This document shows, piece by piece, positions 1-8,345 of a stretch of DNA of 64,000 nt. This DNA comes from Caulobacter sp. (lineage in GTDB: Bacteria; Pseudomonadota; Alphaproteobacteria; Caulobacterales; Caulobacteraceae): positions 124,001-188,000 of the forward strand of contig WGLL01000007.1 in assembly GCA_016125585.1 (NCBI GenBank), read 5' to 3'. Positions within the stretch are counted from its first letter, which is position 1, and each line of letters starts with the position of its first letter. The notes beneath the pieces were generated by a model, which was not told where the DNA came from, ran no database searches, and was given only the letters and a program-made list of their open reading frames with translations. The position numbers and the translations under genes were made by a program.

Positions 1-1
1 G

Positions 2-730
2 GACGAGGCCTGGCGCCAGAAGATCCTCGCCGAACAGTGGGACAGCAACGGCCGCACCGCCTTCGAGTTTCCGCAGATGGACCGCATCCGGCCCTCGACC
101 GGGCGGGTCGAACTGGTCAACGGCGAGCGGCTGGCGGCGATCCGCGACGGCGGCAAGCCGGTGGTGTTCGTTTCGGGGCACTTCTCGAACTGGGAGGTGA
201 TGCCCGCAGCGATCGTCGACAGCGGCGTCATCTGCCAGATGACCTATCGGGCGGCCAACAATCCCTATGTCGACAAGCGCATCAAGGACAGCCGCGCCCG
301 CTACGGCGTGCAGCTGTTCGCGCCCAAGGGCGGCGACGGCGCCCGCGAACTGCTGGAAGGCATGAAGAAGGGCGAGTCCGTCGCCCTGATGAACGATCAG
401 AAATTCAACCGGGGCGGGGTGGCCGCGCCCTTCTTCGGGCGGCTGGTGATGGCCGCCCCGGGACCGACGCGACTGGCGCTCCGGTTTGGCACGGTGCTGC
501 AGCCGATGAGCGTGCAGCGCCTGAAGGGGGCGAGGTTCCGGGCCGTGGTGCATGAGCCGATCCAGGTCCCCAACACCGGCGACAGGACGGCGGACATCGC
601 GGCCGGCGTGGCGGCGGTGACGCGGTTCGTCGAGGATCAGGTGCGCGAGCGCCCAGGCGAGTGGTTCTGGGTGCATCGGCGGTGGCCCAAGGAGGCCTAT
701 GAGGACCTGGCCGCGCGGGGCCTGGCCTGA
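2..730 (+). CDS. LpxL/HtrB-type lysophospholipid acyltransferase, 5' end outside window
   Basis: The reading frame is open from the first bases, so the N-terminus lies to the left; 242 residues are visible. The protein belongs to the LPLAT family that adds a secondary acyl chain to lipid A precursors at the inner membrane. The HX4E active-site motif is seen as HFSNWE, followed by a conserved NDQKF stretch and the C-terminal WFWVHRRW block typical of lauroyl/myristoyl acyltransferases. It is followed 28 bases later by the convergent response-regulator gene. The family is clear; the exact acyl donor and the lpxL/htrB assignment are not. Confidence 0.85.
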   Translation, partial: DEAWRQKILAEQWDSNGRTAFEFPQMDRIRPSTGRVELVNGERLAAIRDGGKPVVFVSGHFSNWEVMPAAIVDSGVICQMTYRAANNPYVDKRIKDSRARYGVQLFAPKGGDGARELLEGMKKGESVALMNDQKFNRGGVAAPFFGRLVMAAPGPTRLALRFGTVLQPMSVQRLKGARFRAVVHEPIQVPNTGDRTADIAAGVAAVTRFVEDQVRERPGEWFWVHRRWPKEAYEDLAARGLA

Positions 731-758
731 GGGGGCCGGGCCGGGGACGGTCCGAAGC

Positions 759-1247
759 CTAGATGTCCAGGGACTTGGTCGTCTTGCCGGGGTCCTTGGC
801 GTCGTCGATGCCGCGGCGCAGGGGCCCGAAGTAGTCGGCCGTCCGGACAAAGGGGCGCGGGCGCATGATCACCGCCTCGATGCGTTCGATGATCGATCGC
901 GCGGTCAACGGCTTGGCGATGATTTCGGTGACTCCGGCGTCGCGCGCCTCGAAGACGCGGCCCCGGTCGGCGAAGCCGGTCATCATGATGATCGGCAGAT
1001 AGGGGTTCTGGCTGTCGCTGGAATTGCGCACCATGCGGGTGAACTGGGCGCCGTCGAGGGGGTCCATGCGGAAATCGATGATCGCCAGATCCGCCGGCCA
1101 GGACCGCAGGGCCTGAAGCCCGTCGGCCCCGTCCTGGGCCTCGCGCAGCTGACGCACCCCGATCCCCTTGAGGATGGTGCTGACGATGGCCCGCATGTGG
1201 GGATTGTCGTCAACCAGCAGGACGCGCAGCGTTTCCAGACCGACCAT
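759..1247 (-). CDS. CheY-like single-domain response regulator
   Basis: The protein has 162 residues and is a receiver domain plus a short tail. The acidic pair in VLLVDDNPHMR, the phosphoacceptor Asp in AIIDFRMD, the Thr in IMMTGF and the Lys in IIAKPL are all present, so phosphorylation should work. After residue 120 a tail of about 40 residues (PRPFVRTADYFGPLRRG) carries no output domain; this tail type is common in alphaproteobacterial stand-alone receivers. No kinase gene is adjacent. The start at 1247 puts the domain at the N-terminus; an upstream ATG at 1340 would add 31 residues that do not look protein-like. Confidence 0.85.
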   Translation of the reverse strand: MVGLETLRVLLVDDNPHMRAIVSTILKGIGVRQLREAQDGADGLQALRSWPADLAIIDFRMDPLDGAQFTRMVRNSSDSQNPYLPIIMMTGFADRGRVFEARDAGVTEIIAKPLTARSIIERIEAVIMRPRPFVRTADYFGPLRRGIDDAKDPGKTTKSLDI

Positions 1248-1400
1248 GTTGCGCGAAGCCCCGGAGCTTTGAAATTGTCGGTCGCTCAACTTCGCGTGGA
1301 ACGTGCGCGGCAACCGTTGATCGCCCAAATAGGGGTGCATCGGTTACCGGAGTATTGAGACTCGACCGACGGCGCCCCGCTACCTTTCAGTATCCTGTGA

Positions 1401-2237
1401 TCAGGCTGTGGGCGCTGTCACGCCCACCATCAGCATCGGGTCGAGATGACGTCCTCGCCAGGTCATCCGCCAGCACAGATGAGGGCCGGTGGCCCGTCCG
1501 GTCTGGCCGACGGCGCCGATCTGCTGGCCGCGGGCCAGTCGCTGTCCGGCTTGGACCAGCACCTTCGATTGATGGAGATACATGCTGACCAGACCCTGGC
1601 CATGGTCGAGCATCACCAGCCCGCCCTCATAGTGCATGCCGGTCTCGGCCAGGCTGACCGTTCCCGCCGCCGGGGCCAGGATGGGCGTGCCGGTCGGGGC
1701 GGCCAGATCTGTGCCGTAGTGCGGGCGCTTGGGATCGCCGTTGAGGATACGCTGACCGCCGAACCGGCCGGTGCGCCGCCAGGCTTTCAGCGGCATGGCG
1801 AAACCGTTGCGGAAGTCGTCGCTGTCGACCCGGCTGGCCAGACCGGCGACCTTGCGGCTGTTCTGCTCGCGGATCAGCTTGAGAAGCGCCGGATCGCTGG
1901 GATTGACCTGGCTGTCGGGCAGGCCGTCGATGCGCTGGACGTCGAAGTCGCCCGGCGCGACATCGAAGACATGACTGGCGGCGCCAGAGGGGGTGGCGAC
2001 CTTCAGGGTCGCCGTCGCCGCCGCATCCCGATCAAAGCCGATCACGAACAGGCCATGGGCGGACGCCTGCCCGACCGCCTCGCCATCCAGCCACAGATCC
2101 GCCCGGGGCGTGGTGCGGCCAAAGGCGAAGCCGCCCTGACGCCAGGCGCCGGATAGCTTCAGCGGCGGGGCCGACGCCAGGGCCGGACCCGAAAGGGCGG
2201 CGCCGGCCAGTCCGAGCAGGGCGGCGCGGCGGTTCAG
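1401..2237 (-). CDS. M23 family (LytM-like) peptidase, exported
   Basis: About 278 residues. The N-terminus (NRRAALLGLAGAALSGPALA) looks like a signal peptide, then comes a beta-rich region and a C-terminal M23 domain. The zinc motif HYGTD (HxxxD) is present. The second motif, normally HxH, reads GPHLCW, so the last His is Cys. Such proteins cleave peptidoglycan cross-bridges or, when degenerate, activate amidases. The best start is a CTG at 2237 whose CTGA overlaps the stop of the DUF2093 gene; no ATG, GTG or TTG sits near the signal peptide, and the nearest upstream GTG (2354) would add unrelated residues. Translational coupling to the upstream gene is likely. Confidence 0.85.
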   Translation of the reverse strand: MNRRAALLGLAGAALSGPALASAPPLKLSGAWRQGGFAFGRTTPRADLWLDGEAVGQASAHGLFVIGFDRDAAATATLKVATPSGAASHVFDVAPGDFDVQRIDGLPDSQVNPSDPALLKLIREQNSRKVAGLASRVDSDDFRNGFAMPLKAWRRTGRFGGQRILNGDPKRPHYGTDLAAPTGTPILAPAAGTVSLAETGMHYEGGLVMLDHGQGLVSMYLHQSKVLVQAGQRLARGQQIGAVGQTGRATGPHLCWRMTWRGRHLDPMLMVGVTAPTA

Positions 2238-2449
2238 GAGGTCAGCTCCCGCCAGCGTTTCAGGGCCTCGGCCGGACCGGCATAGGCTTCCTGATGCTCG
2301 GCGCTCCAGTAGCGCAGGGCCTCGAGGGGGATTTTCACCCCGGTGACGGCGCACAGCACGTGCTGGCCGGGCTTGAGGACGGCGAACTCGCCATCCCCGT
2401 AGTGGAGCTGGGCGATGTCGCGTCCAAGGTCGCGGTCGAAAGCGTTCAT
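2234..2449 (-). CDS. DUF2093 family protein
   Basis: A 71-residue protein beginning MNAFDRDLGRDIAQLHYGDG. The LHYGDGEFAVLKPGQHVLCAV segment followed by IPLEALRYWS matches the small alphaproteobacterial DUF2093 family, whose role is unknown. It contains no signal peptide or membrane segment. Its stop overlaps the proposed CTG start of the M23 peptidase, so the two genes probably form a translationally coupled pair. Confidence 0.8.
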   Translation of the reverse strand: MNAFDRDLGRDIAQLHYGDGEFAVLKPGQHVLCAVTGVKIPLEALRYWSAEHQEAYAGPAEALKRWRELTS

Positions 2450-2562
2450 GCCCGCAATGTAACGCCGCTGAAGGCCCGGGCCAAGGACGGGTCGGCAAAG
2501 ACCTTCATGATTGCGGTCACTGCCTGCATGCGGACTGCATGCCGCGGGCCCACAGATCCGGC

Positions 2563-2922
2563 ATGACTCTCTCGACGCCGTCCCCCGCCAACCCTGTCCT
2601 TGCGCGGCTCAATGCCGCCGGTCTGCTGCTGGCGACGCTGGCTCAGGGCGCCTGGCTGTCGTTGCTGATCCAGCACGGATATCGTTGGGAGATTGCCCGC
2701 TGCGGCAGGGTCCCCGATCAGTACTATCCGGAGTGGGCCTGGCTGCTTCTGCTGTTTCCGCTGCTGTTGCCCCTGCTGCTGTCGGGGCTGGGGCTCCTGC
2801 TGGCCGGCCGGACAGGGCGCTGGACCTGGCTGGTGATGTCCCCTGGCTGGCTTGCCTTCGCCGGGGTGGTCTGGGCGACGTGGATGAGCGTCAGCGGCTG
2901 CGCGATCGCGTTCCAGCGCTAG
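2563..2922 (+). CDS. Small integral membrane protein, unknown function
   Basis: A 119-residue hydrophobic protein with about three membrane segments: residues 15-35, a very Leu-rich stretch [20 protein letters not shown] near 60-85, and [12 protein letters not shown] near 95-110. Two cysteines are in predicted loops or near membrane ends. An upstream start at 2539 is possible, but the ATG at 2563 gives a normal N-terminus. It ends tail to tail with xseA; the two stop codons share the palindrome CTAG at 2919-2922. I do not recognise the family. Confidence 0.6.
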   Translation: MTLSTPSPANPVLARLNAAGLLLATLAQGAWLSLLIQHGYRWEIARCGRVPDQYYPEWAWLLLLFPLLLPLLLSGLGLLLAGRTGRWTWLVMSPGWLAFAGVVWATWMSVSGCAIAFQR

Positions 2923-4529
2923 AACAGCGTGCCTTGTCCGCTAGGCGGCGGGGTGGGAGCCTTCCGTGCCGCGGGCTTCGGGGCCGGAGGCGGTTTGCCG
3001 CCGTCTCCATCGATCACGGCCTGCCTTGTCGTATCCTCAAACATCAGGCTGACCGCCTCGCCCGACTCCAGCGGGCCGCCCTGCCGGACCAGGCTTCCGT
3101 CGGCGCGGGTCACCAGGGCAAAGCCGTTGCGCAGCGGGCGCTTGGGGTCGAGGGACAGGCGTAGCTTGTCGAGACTGTCCAGCCGCCGGGTCTGGTCGGC
3201 GATCTGCTTGCCGATCGACAGTTTCATCCGGCGGGTCGCGTCCAGAGAGGTCAGTCGGTCCTCCTGTCGTTCGACCGCCTTGATCAGGCAGTTGGCCATG
3301 CGGCGTCCGGCGTCTTCGAGCCGCTGCTGATAGGCGGTGGCGTCGCCGGCCCGCTTGAAGGCGGCGTCCAGCCGGGCGCCCAGCTCGGCGATGCGGACTT
3401 TTCCCTGCTCGACCCGGCCCCGGAGGAGACCCGGGCGCATCGGCGCGGCGATGGATGTCAGCCGGCCCGCCTGCAGATCGAGATTGCGCCGCAGTCCGCC
3501 GCTTAGATGGCTGGCGGCGTAGTCCAGGCGCTGGCTGGCCGCGGCGATCAGGTCGGCGGGCCTGGGCAGGCCCCGGGCGCTGGCCGCCAACCGGGTCCGG
3601 CGATCCTCGATCATCCGGGCGCTGGCCCGCTCCAGCCGCTGATGCAGCCCCGCCAGGGCGGCGCGCAGTTCGGCCAGCACCGGCGTGGCCATTTCGGCGG
3701 CCGCCGTCGGGGTCGGGGCGCGACGGTCGGAGACGAAGTCGATCAGGGTGGTGTCGGTCTCGTGGCCGACGGCGCTGATCAGCGGAATGGTTCCGGCGAA
3801 CACCGTACGGGCCAGGGCCTCGTCGTTGAACGGCCACAGGTCCTCGACCGAGCCGCCGCCCCGGGCGACGATCAGCACGTCCGGCCGGGGAAGGGCGCCG
3901 CCGGGCTCCAGGGCGTTGAAGGCGCGGATGGCGCCAGCCACCTGGTCAGCGGCGGCGTCGCCCTGGACCACCACCGGCCAGACAATCACCCGGCAGGGCC
4001 AGCGGTCGCGGATGCGATGCAGGATGTCGCGGATCACAGCCCCGGTCGGGCTGGTGATCACCCCGACCACGGCCGGCATGGCCGGGAGGGCGCGCTTGGC
4101 CGAGGCCTCGAACAGGCCCTCGCCGGCCAGTTTGGCCTTCAGCCGTTCCAGCTGCGCCAGCAGGGCGCCGACGCCCGCGGCTTCCACGGTCTCGATGACG
4201 ATCTGATAGCGGGACCCGGCCGGGAAGGTGGTGATGCGGCCGGTGACGACCACCTCCATGCCCTGCTCGGGCCGGATCGACAGCTTGCGCACCGAGCCCT
4301 TCCAGACCACGCCGTCGAGGGCCGCCTTCTCGTCCTTCAGGGTCAGATAGACATGACCGCTGGAGTGATGGGTGACCTTGGACAGCTCACCGCGCAGGCG
4401 CACAAAGCCGTAGGCGTCCTCCAGGGTCCGCTTGAGGGCGAAGGCCAGTTCCGAGACGCTGTAGGCGGCCGCGTTGGACGGGGCCTGGTCGGCGGCGGGC
4501 GCGGCGCTGTCGGGTTCAAAGTCGGTCAC
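2919..4529 (-). CDS. xseA: Exodeoxyribonuclease VII large subunit
   Basis: 536 residues, starting at GTG. The N-terminus ([20 protein letters not shown]) leads into the OB-fold DNA-binding domain, followed by the conserved catalytic core with [36 protein letters not shown] and [21 protein letters not shown] long coiled-coil region and a C-terminal Lys/Pro-rich tail follow. The partner XseB gene is not in the window. ExoVII degrades single-stranded DNA in both directions and acts in mismatch and cross-link repair. The length is slightly above the E. coli protein because of the tail. Confidence 0.96.
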   Translation of the reverse strand: MTDFEPDSAAPAADQAPSNAAAYSVSELAFALKRTLEDAYGFVRLRGELSKVTHHSSGHVYLTLKDEKAALDGVVWKGSVRKLSIRPEQGMEVVVTGRITTFPAGSRYQIVIETVEAAGVGALLAQLERLKAKLAGEGLFEASAKRALPAMPAVVGVITSPTGAVIRDILHRIRDRWPCRVIVWPVVVQGDAAADQVAGAIRAFNALEPGGALPRPDVLIVARGGGSVEDLWPFNDEALARTVFAGTIPLISAVGHETDTTLIDFVSDRRAPTPTAAAEMATPVLAELRAALAGLHQRLERASARMIEDRRTRLAASARGLPRPADLIAAASQRLDYAASHLSGGLRRNLDLQAGRLTSIAAPMRPGLLRGRVEQGKVRIAELGARLDAAFKRAGDATAYQQRLEDAGRRMANCLIKAVERQEDRLTSLDATRRMKLSIGKQIADQTRRLDSLDKLRLSLDPKRPLRNGFALVTRADGSLVRQGGPLESGEAVSLMFEDTTRQAVIDGDGGKPPPAPKPAARKAPTPPPSGQGTLF

Positions 4530-4621
4530 GGCGCGACCATAGCCGGGTCGATGAGTCGCTGGAAATACTGGCCGGTGACCCGCTCCGGCCTAAGTCCCCA
4601 TGGACTGACCCGGAGACCCCG

Positions 4622-4999
4622 ATGACCAAGACCCTGAAACTCGCCGCCCTGGCCGTGCTCGGCCTGACCTGCCTTCCGGGGGCCGCGTCGGCCCGGACCG
4701 ATCCGGTGGCCGGCGTGTGGAAGATGAAGGGCAAGGTCCAGAGCTTCGGCTTTACCCTGACCTGCAAGTTCACCCGCTCGGGCGATAGCCTGTCCGGAAC
4801 CTGCTACGACGGCGGCAGCAACAAGGCCCACCCCCTGACGTCCGGATCGGTCAACGGCGACACCGTGGTCTGGAGCTACCAGTCCAGCTTCATGGGCAAT
4901 GCCTTCAACGTCACCTACACCGGCCTGGTGAAGGGCGCGACGATGAGCGGCGGCGTCGACGCCGCTGGCCGCAAGGGCGTCTTCTCCGCGACCCGCTGA
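4622..4999 (+). CDS. Small secreted protein, unknown function
   Basis: 125 residues with a clear signal peptide (MTKTLKLAALAVLGLTCLPGAASA). The mature part is Gly/Ser/Thr-rich and contains repeated beta-strand-like segments (VAGVWKMKGKVQSFGFTLTC, SGTCYDGG, TYTGLVKGATMSGGV). Two cysteines, one in FTLTCKF and one in SGTCYD, could form a disulfide. The pattern of a lipocalin-like or DUF-type barrel for ligand binding is possible but not shown. It is convergent with gcrA, separated by a stable hairpin. Confidence 0.7.
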   Translation: MTKTLKLAALAVLGLTCLPGAASARTDPVAGVWKMKGKVQSFGFTLTCKFTRSGDSLSGTCYDGGSNKAHPLTSGSVNGDTVVWSYQSSFMGNAFNVTYTGLVKGATMSGGVDAAGRKGVFSATR

Positions 5000-5006
5000 C
5001 AGCAGA

Positions 5007-5034
5007 ACGGCCCCTCCCTCGCGGGAGGAGCCGT
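5007..5034. terminator. Hairpin between convergent genes
   Basis: A 12-position stem with one mismatch (ACGGCCCCTCCC pairing with GGGAGGAGCCGT, loop TCGC) lies between the stops of the secreted protein gene and gcrA. No good T-run follows on either strand, so Rho-independent function is plausible rather than clear. Confidence 0.5.
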
Positions 5035-5060
5035 CCAGGGTCTGGCGCGAAAAGCGCGGG

Positions 5061-5585
5061 TTAGATGTAGCGGCGCAGCGAGCGGGCCAGGTCGTTGGGG
5101 CCGGCTTTCTTCTTGCCGCTCTGGGCCGGTTGATAGGCCACCCGCGCATGCTCCTGGCAGTAGGGGCTCTCGCTGGCCCGGCGGCCGCAGAAGGTGAAGC
5201 TGTCGGTCGAGGGATCGCCGATCGGCCATTTGCACATGTGGGCGCCCAGGGTCAGGACGGTGGCCGAGCCCGGCTCCTCGACCCGCATGACCGGCGGCGT
5301 GGGCGGGGTGGGCGCGGACGCGGCGGCGGCGGGCGGCGCGGCCTCGGCCATGCGGCGCGGGGCCGACGGCGTGGCGGTGCTGACCGGACGGGCCGGCCGC
5401 GGGGCCTTGAAGGTCTGGCGGGCCGGTTGCGACGGCGCGGCGCGGCCGGACAGGCCAAGGCGGTGAACCTTGCCGATCACGGCGTTGCGCGTGACTCCGC
5501 CAAGCTGCTTGGCGATCTGACTGGCGCTGAGGCCGTCAAGCCAGAGCTTCTTCAAGACGTCTACGCGTTCGTCGGTCCAACCCAT
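5061..5585 (-). CDS. gcrA: Cell cycle regulator GcrA
   Basis: 174 residues. The N-terminal helix-turn-helix region (WTDERVDVLKKLWLDGLSAS, then QIAKQLGGVTRNAVIGKVHR) is the hallmark of GcrA, a sigma70-binding transcription factor that acts at CcrM-methylated GANTC promoters in Caulobacterales. A Pro/Ala-rich linker follows, then a C-terminal block with CKWPIGDP and FCGRRASESPYCQEHARVAY, the part known to contact RNA polymerase. The ATG at 5585 is preferred over a TTG two codons earlier because it gives the family's usual N-terminus and has AAGAGG seven bases upstream. Conserved Cys residues in the C-terminal block suggest a metal site. Confidence 0.95.
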   Translation of the reverse strand: MGWTDERVDVLKKLWLDGLSASQIAKQLGGVTRNAVIGKVHRLGLSGRAAPSQPARQTFKAPRPARPVSTATPSAPRRMAEAAPPAAAASAPTPPTPPVMRVEEPGSATVLTLGAHMCKWPIGDPSTDSFTFCGRRASESPYCQEHARVAYQPAQSGKKKAGPNDLARSLRRYI

Positions 5586-5646
5586 GTCCAACCTCTTGGT
5601 GCTTGAGGGGGGATCGGCGGCCCCACAGTCGCCGACCCTATATCTG

Positions 5647-5754
5647 GAGTCGGGCGGGCCATTTCGACCGCCCCACTACCAGATATCGTAAAGTTTTTGT
5701 TAACAGACACAATAGGCGCCGTTCAATCCGTCCACAGAAACAACATGTTGAATC
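5647..5754. promoter_or_regulatory. GANTC (CcrM) sites in the gcrA / ABC permease intergenic region
   Basis: Two GANTC sites are visible: GAGTC at 5647-5651 and GAATC at 5750-5754. GANTC is the CcrM methylation site through which GcrA and the cell-cycle clock act in Caulobacter relatives. A TTAA half-site (5699-5702) also occurs, but a full TTAA-N7-TTAA CtrA box is not seen. Methylation control of gcrA here is inference. Confidence 0.45.
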
Positions 5755-5830
5755 GGCGTTCGCTGAACAGTCCGTCAGTCGTTGCGCGCGGCGCCTTGCG
5801 ATCGTGGTCCCGCGCGCGCAATTAAGAGCC

Positions 5831-6652
5831 ATGAAGGACATGGCCGCCGCCCCCACACCGCCCCAGCCCCGTGATTACGCGGGGTTCAACTGGACCGGAT
5901 TTTCGACGCTTTACCAGAAGGAAGTCAGACGCTTCCTCAAGGTGGGCATGCAGACGGTCATGGCTCCGGTGGTGACCAGTCTTCTCTACATGATGGTCTT
6001 CGTCGTCGCGGTTCGCGGCGCCGCCCCGCCGATCAGCGGGGTCGCCTTCGCCACCTTCGTGGCGCCGGGCCTGATCATGATGGCTATCCTCAACAACGCC
6101 TTCGCCAATTCCTCGTCCAGCCTGCTGCAGGCCAAGATGATGGGGCTGACGTCGGACTTCATGACCCCGCCGCTGTCGCCGCTCGAACAGGTGATGGCGT
6201 TTTCGCTGGGGGCGGCGACGCGGGGCATTCTCGTGGGAACGGTGACGGCCATTGTCGTGGCCCTGCTGCCCAAGTCGCACCTGACCTTCGCCCAGCCCTG
6301 GGCCATCGTCTATTTCGGCGTCGGCGCCTCTCTGATCCTCGGGTTTGTCGGCATTCTCACCGGCCTGTGGGCCGAGAAGTTCGACCATCTGGCGACGATC
6401 ACCAACTTCCTGATCATGCCGATGACCTTCCTGTCGGGGACCTTCTATCTGGTCGACCGCCTGCCGGAGCCGTTCCGTTCGGCCAGTCATTTCAACCCGT
6501 TCTTCTATCTGATCGACGGCTTCCGCTATGGCTTCATCGGCCACGCCGACGGCAACCTGGCGATCGGCGCGGCGATGACCGGCGGCCTGGTGCTGGGCCT
6601 CTCTGTCACCTGCTGGCTCCTGTTCCGCGCCGGCTGGCGATTGAAGAGCTGA
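5831..6652 (+). CDS. ABC-2 type transporter permease
   Basis: 273 residues with six hydrophobic segments. The start at 5831 (MKDMAAAPTPPQ) is chosen because the upstream extension is non-coding in character. The ABC-2 signature runs through FVAPGLIMMAILNNAFANSS and the C-terminal LIMPMTFLSGTFYLVDRLPE, a block typical of NodJ/DRA-type polysaccharide or multidrug exporter permeases. No ATPase gene lies beside it, so its partner must be elsewhere. The gene is divergent from gcrA. Confidence 0.88.
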   Translation: MKDMAAAPTPPQPRDYAGFNWTGFSTLYQKEVRRFLKVGMQTVMAPVVTSLLYMMVFVVAVRGAAPPISGVAFATFVAPGLIMMAILNNAFANSSSSLLQAKMMGLTSDFMTPPLSPLEQVMAFSLGAATRGILVGTVTAIVVALLPKSHLTFAQPWAIVYFGVGASLILGFVGILTGLWAEKFDHLATITNFLIMPMTFLSGTFYLVDRLPEPFRSASHFNPFFYLIDGFRYGFIGHADGNLAIGAAMTGGLVLGLSVTCWLLFRAGWRLKS

Positions 6653-6693
6653 TCGGCGCTCGCTAGGTTGCCGCCCAGGTTCTGGAGGCGGCG

Positions 6694-7566
6694 ATGCGTA
6701 GAGTTCTGTCCTGGCTCCTGTCGGCGGCCGTCCTGGCCGTCTCGGCCCCGGCGTTCGCGGGCACGAAAGAGGACGTCGCCAGTTTCGAGACCCAGACCCA
6801 GGACGGTCGGCTGGCCGCGCTGGAGGCTCTGCTCAAGCGGGAGGGCCTGCCTTACGAGATCCAGACCTTCGAGGGCGGGACCAAGACGGCTCCAGCCGTG
6901 GGCCGCAATGTCATCGTCACCCTGGGGGCCGGCGACAGCGACATCCTGCTGACCGCCCACTATGACGCCAAGGTTCTGAAGGACGGCAGTCTGGCGGGGG
7001 CTGTGGTCGACAACGCCGCCTCCGTCGTCGCTCTGATCCAGGCGGCCGGGGTTCTGAAAGGCGAGCGGCTGAACCATCGACTGCGGATCGTCTTCTTTGA
7101 TCAGGAAGAGCTGGGACTGCTGGGGACCAAGGCCTATGCGGCCGGCCCCGACGGCCCCCGGACGGCGGCGGCGATCAACTTCGATATCAACGGCTATGGC
7201 GACACGCCCTTTTTCGCCGACCCCGTGGATGCGGCGCTGGCCGGGGCGGTGCGGACCGCTTGCGCCGCCGCGGGCGAGGATTGCCTGGCGTTCCCCATGT
7301 ATCCGCCCAGCGATCACCTGGCCTTCCGCAAGATCGGGGCCCCGGCGACCTCGATCAGCTACCTGCCGGCCAGGGAGGCGCATCAGCTCTGGCTGATGTT
7401 CAACGCCGGCCAGAGCTCGGGACTGCCGGAAGACTTTCGGCCCCGGGTGCTGGAGATGATCCATACGCCCGACGACACCATGGCGGCGGTCGATCCGGAG
7501 ACCGTTGAAAAGGCGGGGCGACTGGCGATCGAGCTGGTCCGGGCCGCGGACGCCAACCGGCGTTAG
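6694..7566 (+). CDS. M28 family zinc aminopeptidase, secreted
   Basis: 290 residues with a signal peptide ending AVSAPAFA. The M28 di-zinc ligands are visible in order: HYDAK (His and the following Asp), VVDNAAS (bridging Asp), DQEELGLLG (catalytic and ligand Glu), NFDINGYGD (Asp) and PPSDHLAFR (His). It should remove N-terminal amino acids from peptides in the periplasm. A GGAGGCGG ribosome site precedes the ATG. The gene follows the ABC permease by 41 bases and may be co-transcribed with it. Confidence 0.9.
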   Translation: MRRVLSWLLSAAVLAVSAPAFAGTKEDVASFETQTQDGRLAALEALLKREGLPYEIQTFEGGTKTAPAVGRNVIVTLGAGDSDILLTAHYDAKVLKDGSLAGAVVDNAASVVALIQAAGVLKGERLNHRLRIVFFDQEELGLLGTKAYAAGPDGPRTAAAINFDINGYGDTPFFADPVDAALAGAVRTACAAAGEDCLAFPMYPPSDHLAFRKIGAPATSISYLPAREAHQLWLMFNAGQSSGLPEDFRPRVLEMIHTPDDTMAAVDPETVEKAGRLAIELVRAADANRR

Positions 7567-7741
7567 TCGAACGTGACTTCGAATTAACTGGAGCCTTCGG
7601 CAGCGGGTGCTAGTCAGGCGTTTGTCGGCCCCGGGCAACGACCCGGGGCTGATTTCGACCAACTGCTTTTGTGTGAAACCCGACCTGCGACGGCCCGCTT
7701 GCGGCGCCGTCGCCAAAAGCAAAGCTGAGGATTCCCTTCCC

Positions 7742-8260
7742 ATGATCGCCCATTTTGCCATGCCGGCCGCGAACCCGCGGGCCGTCGCCGACGTCTTCGC
7801 CCGTATCATCGATGGCGTCGCCATGCCCTTTCCCATCGTCGAAGGCGGCTGGATCGTCGTCGCGCGCGATGGCTCCGGAACCGGCGTCGAGGTCATCCCG
7901 GAGACCAGCGCCCATCACCCCGGCGTCGGCGCTTATGACCCCGATTTCGTCTCCCGCCAGCCCGGCGACGAGCCCTGGGAGAGCCAGATCCGGCAGGACG
8001 GCGCGCCGCAGGCGGCCAGCGGCTTCCATGTCGCCCTGACCAGCGCCCTGTCGATCGAGGAGATCATCGCCCTCGGACAATCTCAGGGCTGGCGCGCCAT
8101 TCACGCCCAGCGCGGCCCATTCTTCGACCTGGTCGAACTGTGGGTCGACAACCGGATCATGATCGAAGTGCTGCCGCCCGAGGGCACGCGCCGGTATCTG
8201 GCGTTCTATACGCCGGACTCGGTGGCCCGGGCCTTCGCCCAACCGGCCCTGACTCATTGA
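7742..8260 (+). CDS. VOC-fold (glyoxalase-like) protein
   Basis: 172 residues. The opening MIAHFAMPAANPRAVADVFA and closing WVDNRIMIEVLPPEGTRRYL resemble the paired beta-alpha-beta-beta-beta modules of the vicinal oxygen chelate superfamily, although the metal ligands are only partly recognisable. The longer frame from 7607 is rejected because the extra residues look non-coding. Function unknown; a stable hairpin follows before argD. Confidence 0.65.
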   Translation: MIAHFAMPAANPRAVADVFARIIDGVAMPFPIVEGGWIVVARDGSGTGVEVIPETSAHHPGVGAYDPDFVSRQPGDEPWESQIRQDGAPQAASGFHVALTSALSIEEIIALGQSQGWRAIHAQRGPFFDLVELWVDNRIMIEVLPPEGTRRYLAFYTPDSVARAFAQPALTH

Positions 8261-8263
8261 CAT

Positions 8264-8324
8264 CGCGGCGTTCCGCCGCGACAACGCCAAGCCTTCTACA
8301 GTCCCCGCGCCACAAGGCGCGGGG
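8264..8324 (+). terminator. Two tandem hairpins ahead of argD
   Basis: CGCGGCG-TTC-CGCCGCG spans 8264-8280 and a perfect nine-base stem CCCCGCGCC-ACAA-GGCGCGGGG spans 8303-8324, the latter followed by CTTGATCTTTT. They can end transcription of the VOC gene, but the second one lies only 21 bases before the argD start codon and would be part of any leader read through into argD. Confidence 0.55.
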
Positions 8325-8345
8325 CTTGATCTTTTGGAGGCTCCC

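Noticed and set aside
5603..5830. N-terminal extension of the ABC permease
   Set aside because: The extra 76 residues are Arg-rich and unlike the family; the ATG at 5831 is better placed.
5592..5830. CtrA box ahead of gcrA
   Set aside because: Only a TTAA half-site is seen, not TTAA-N7-TTAA.
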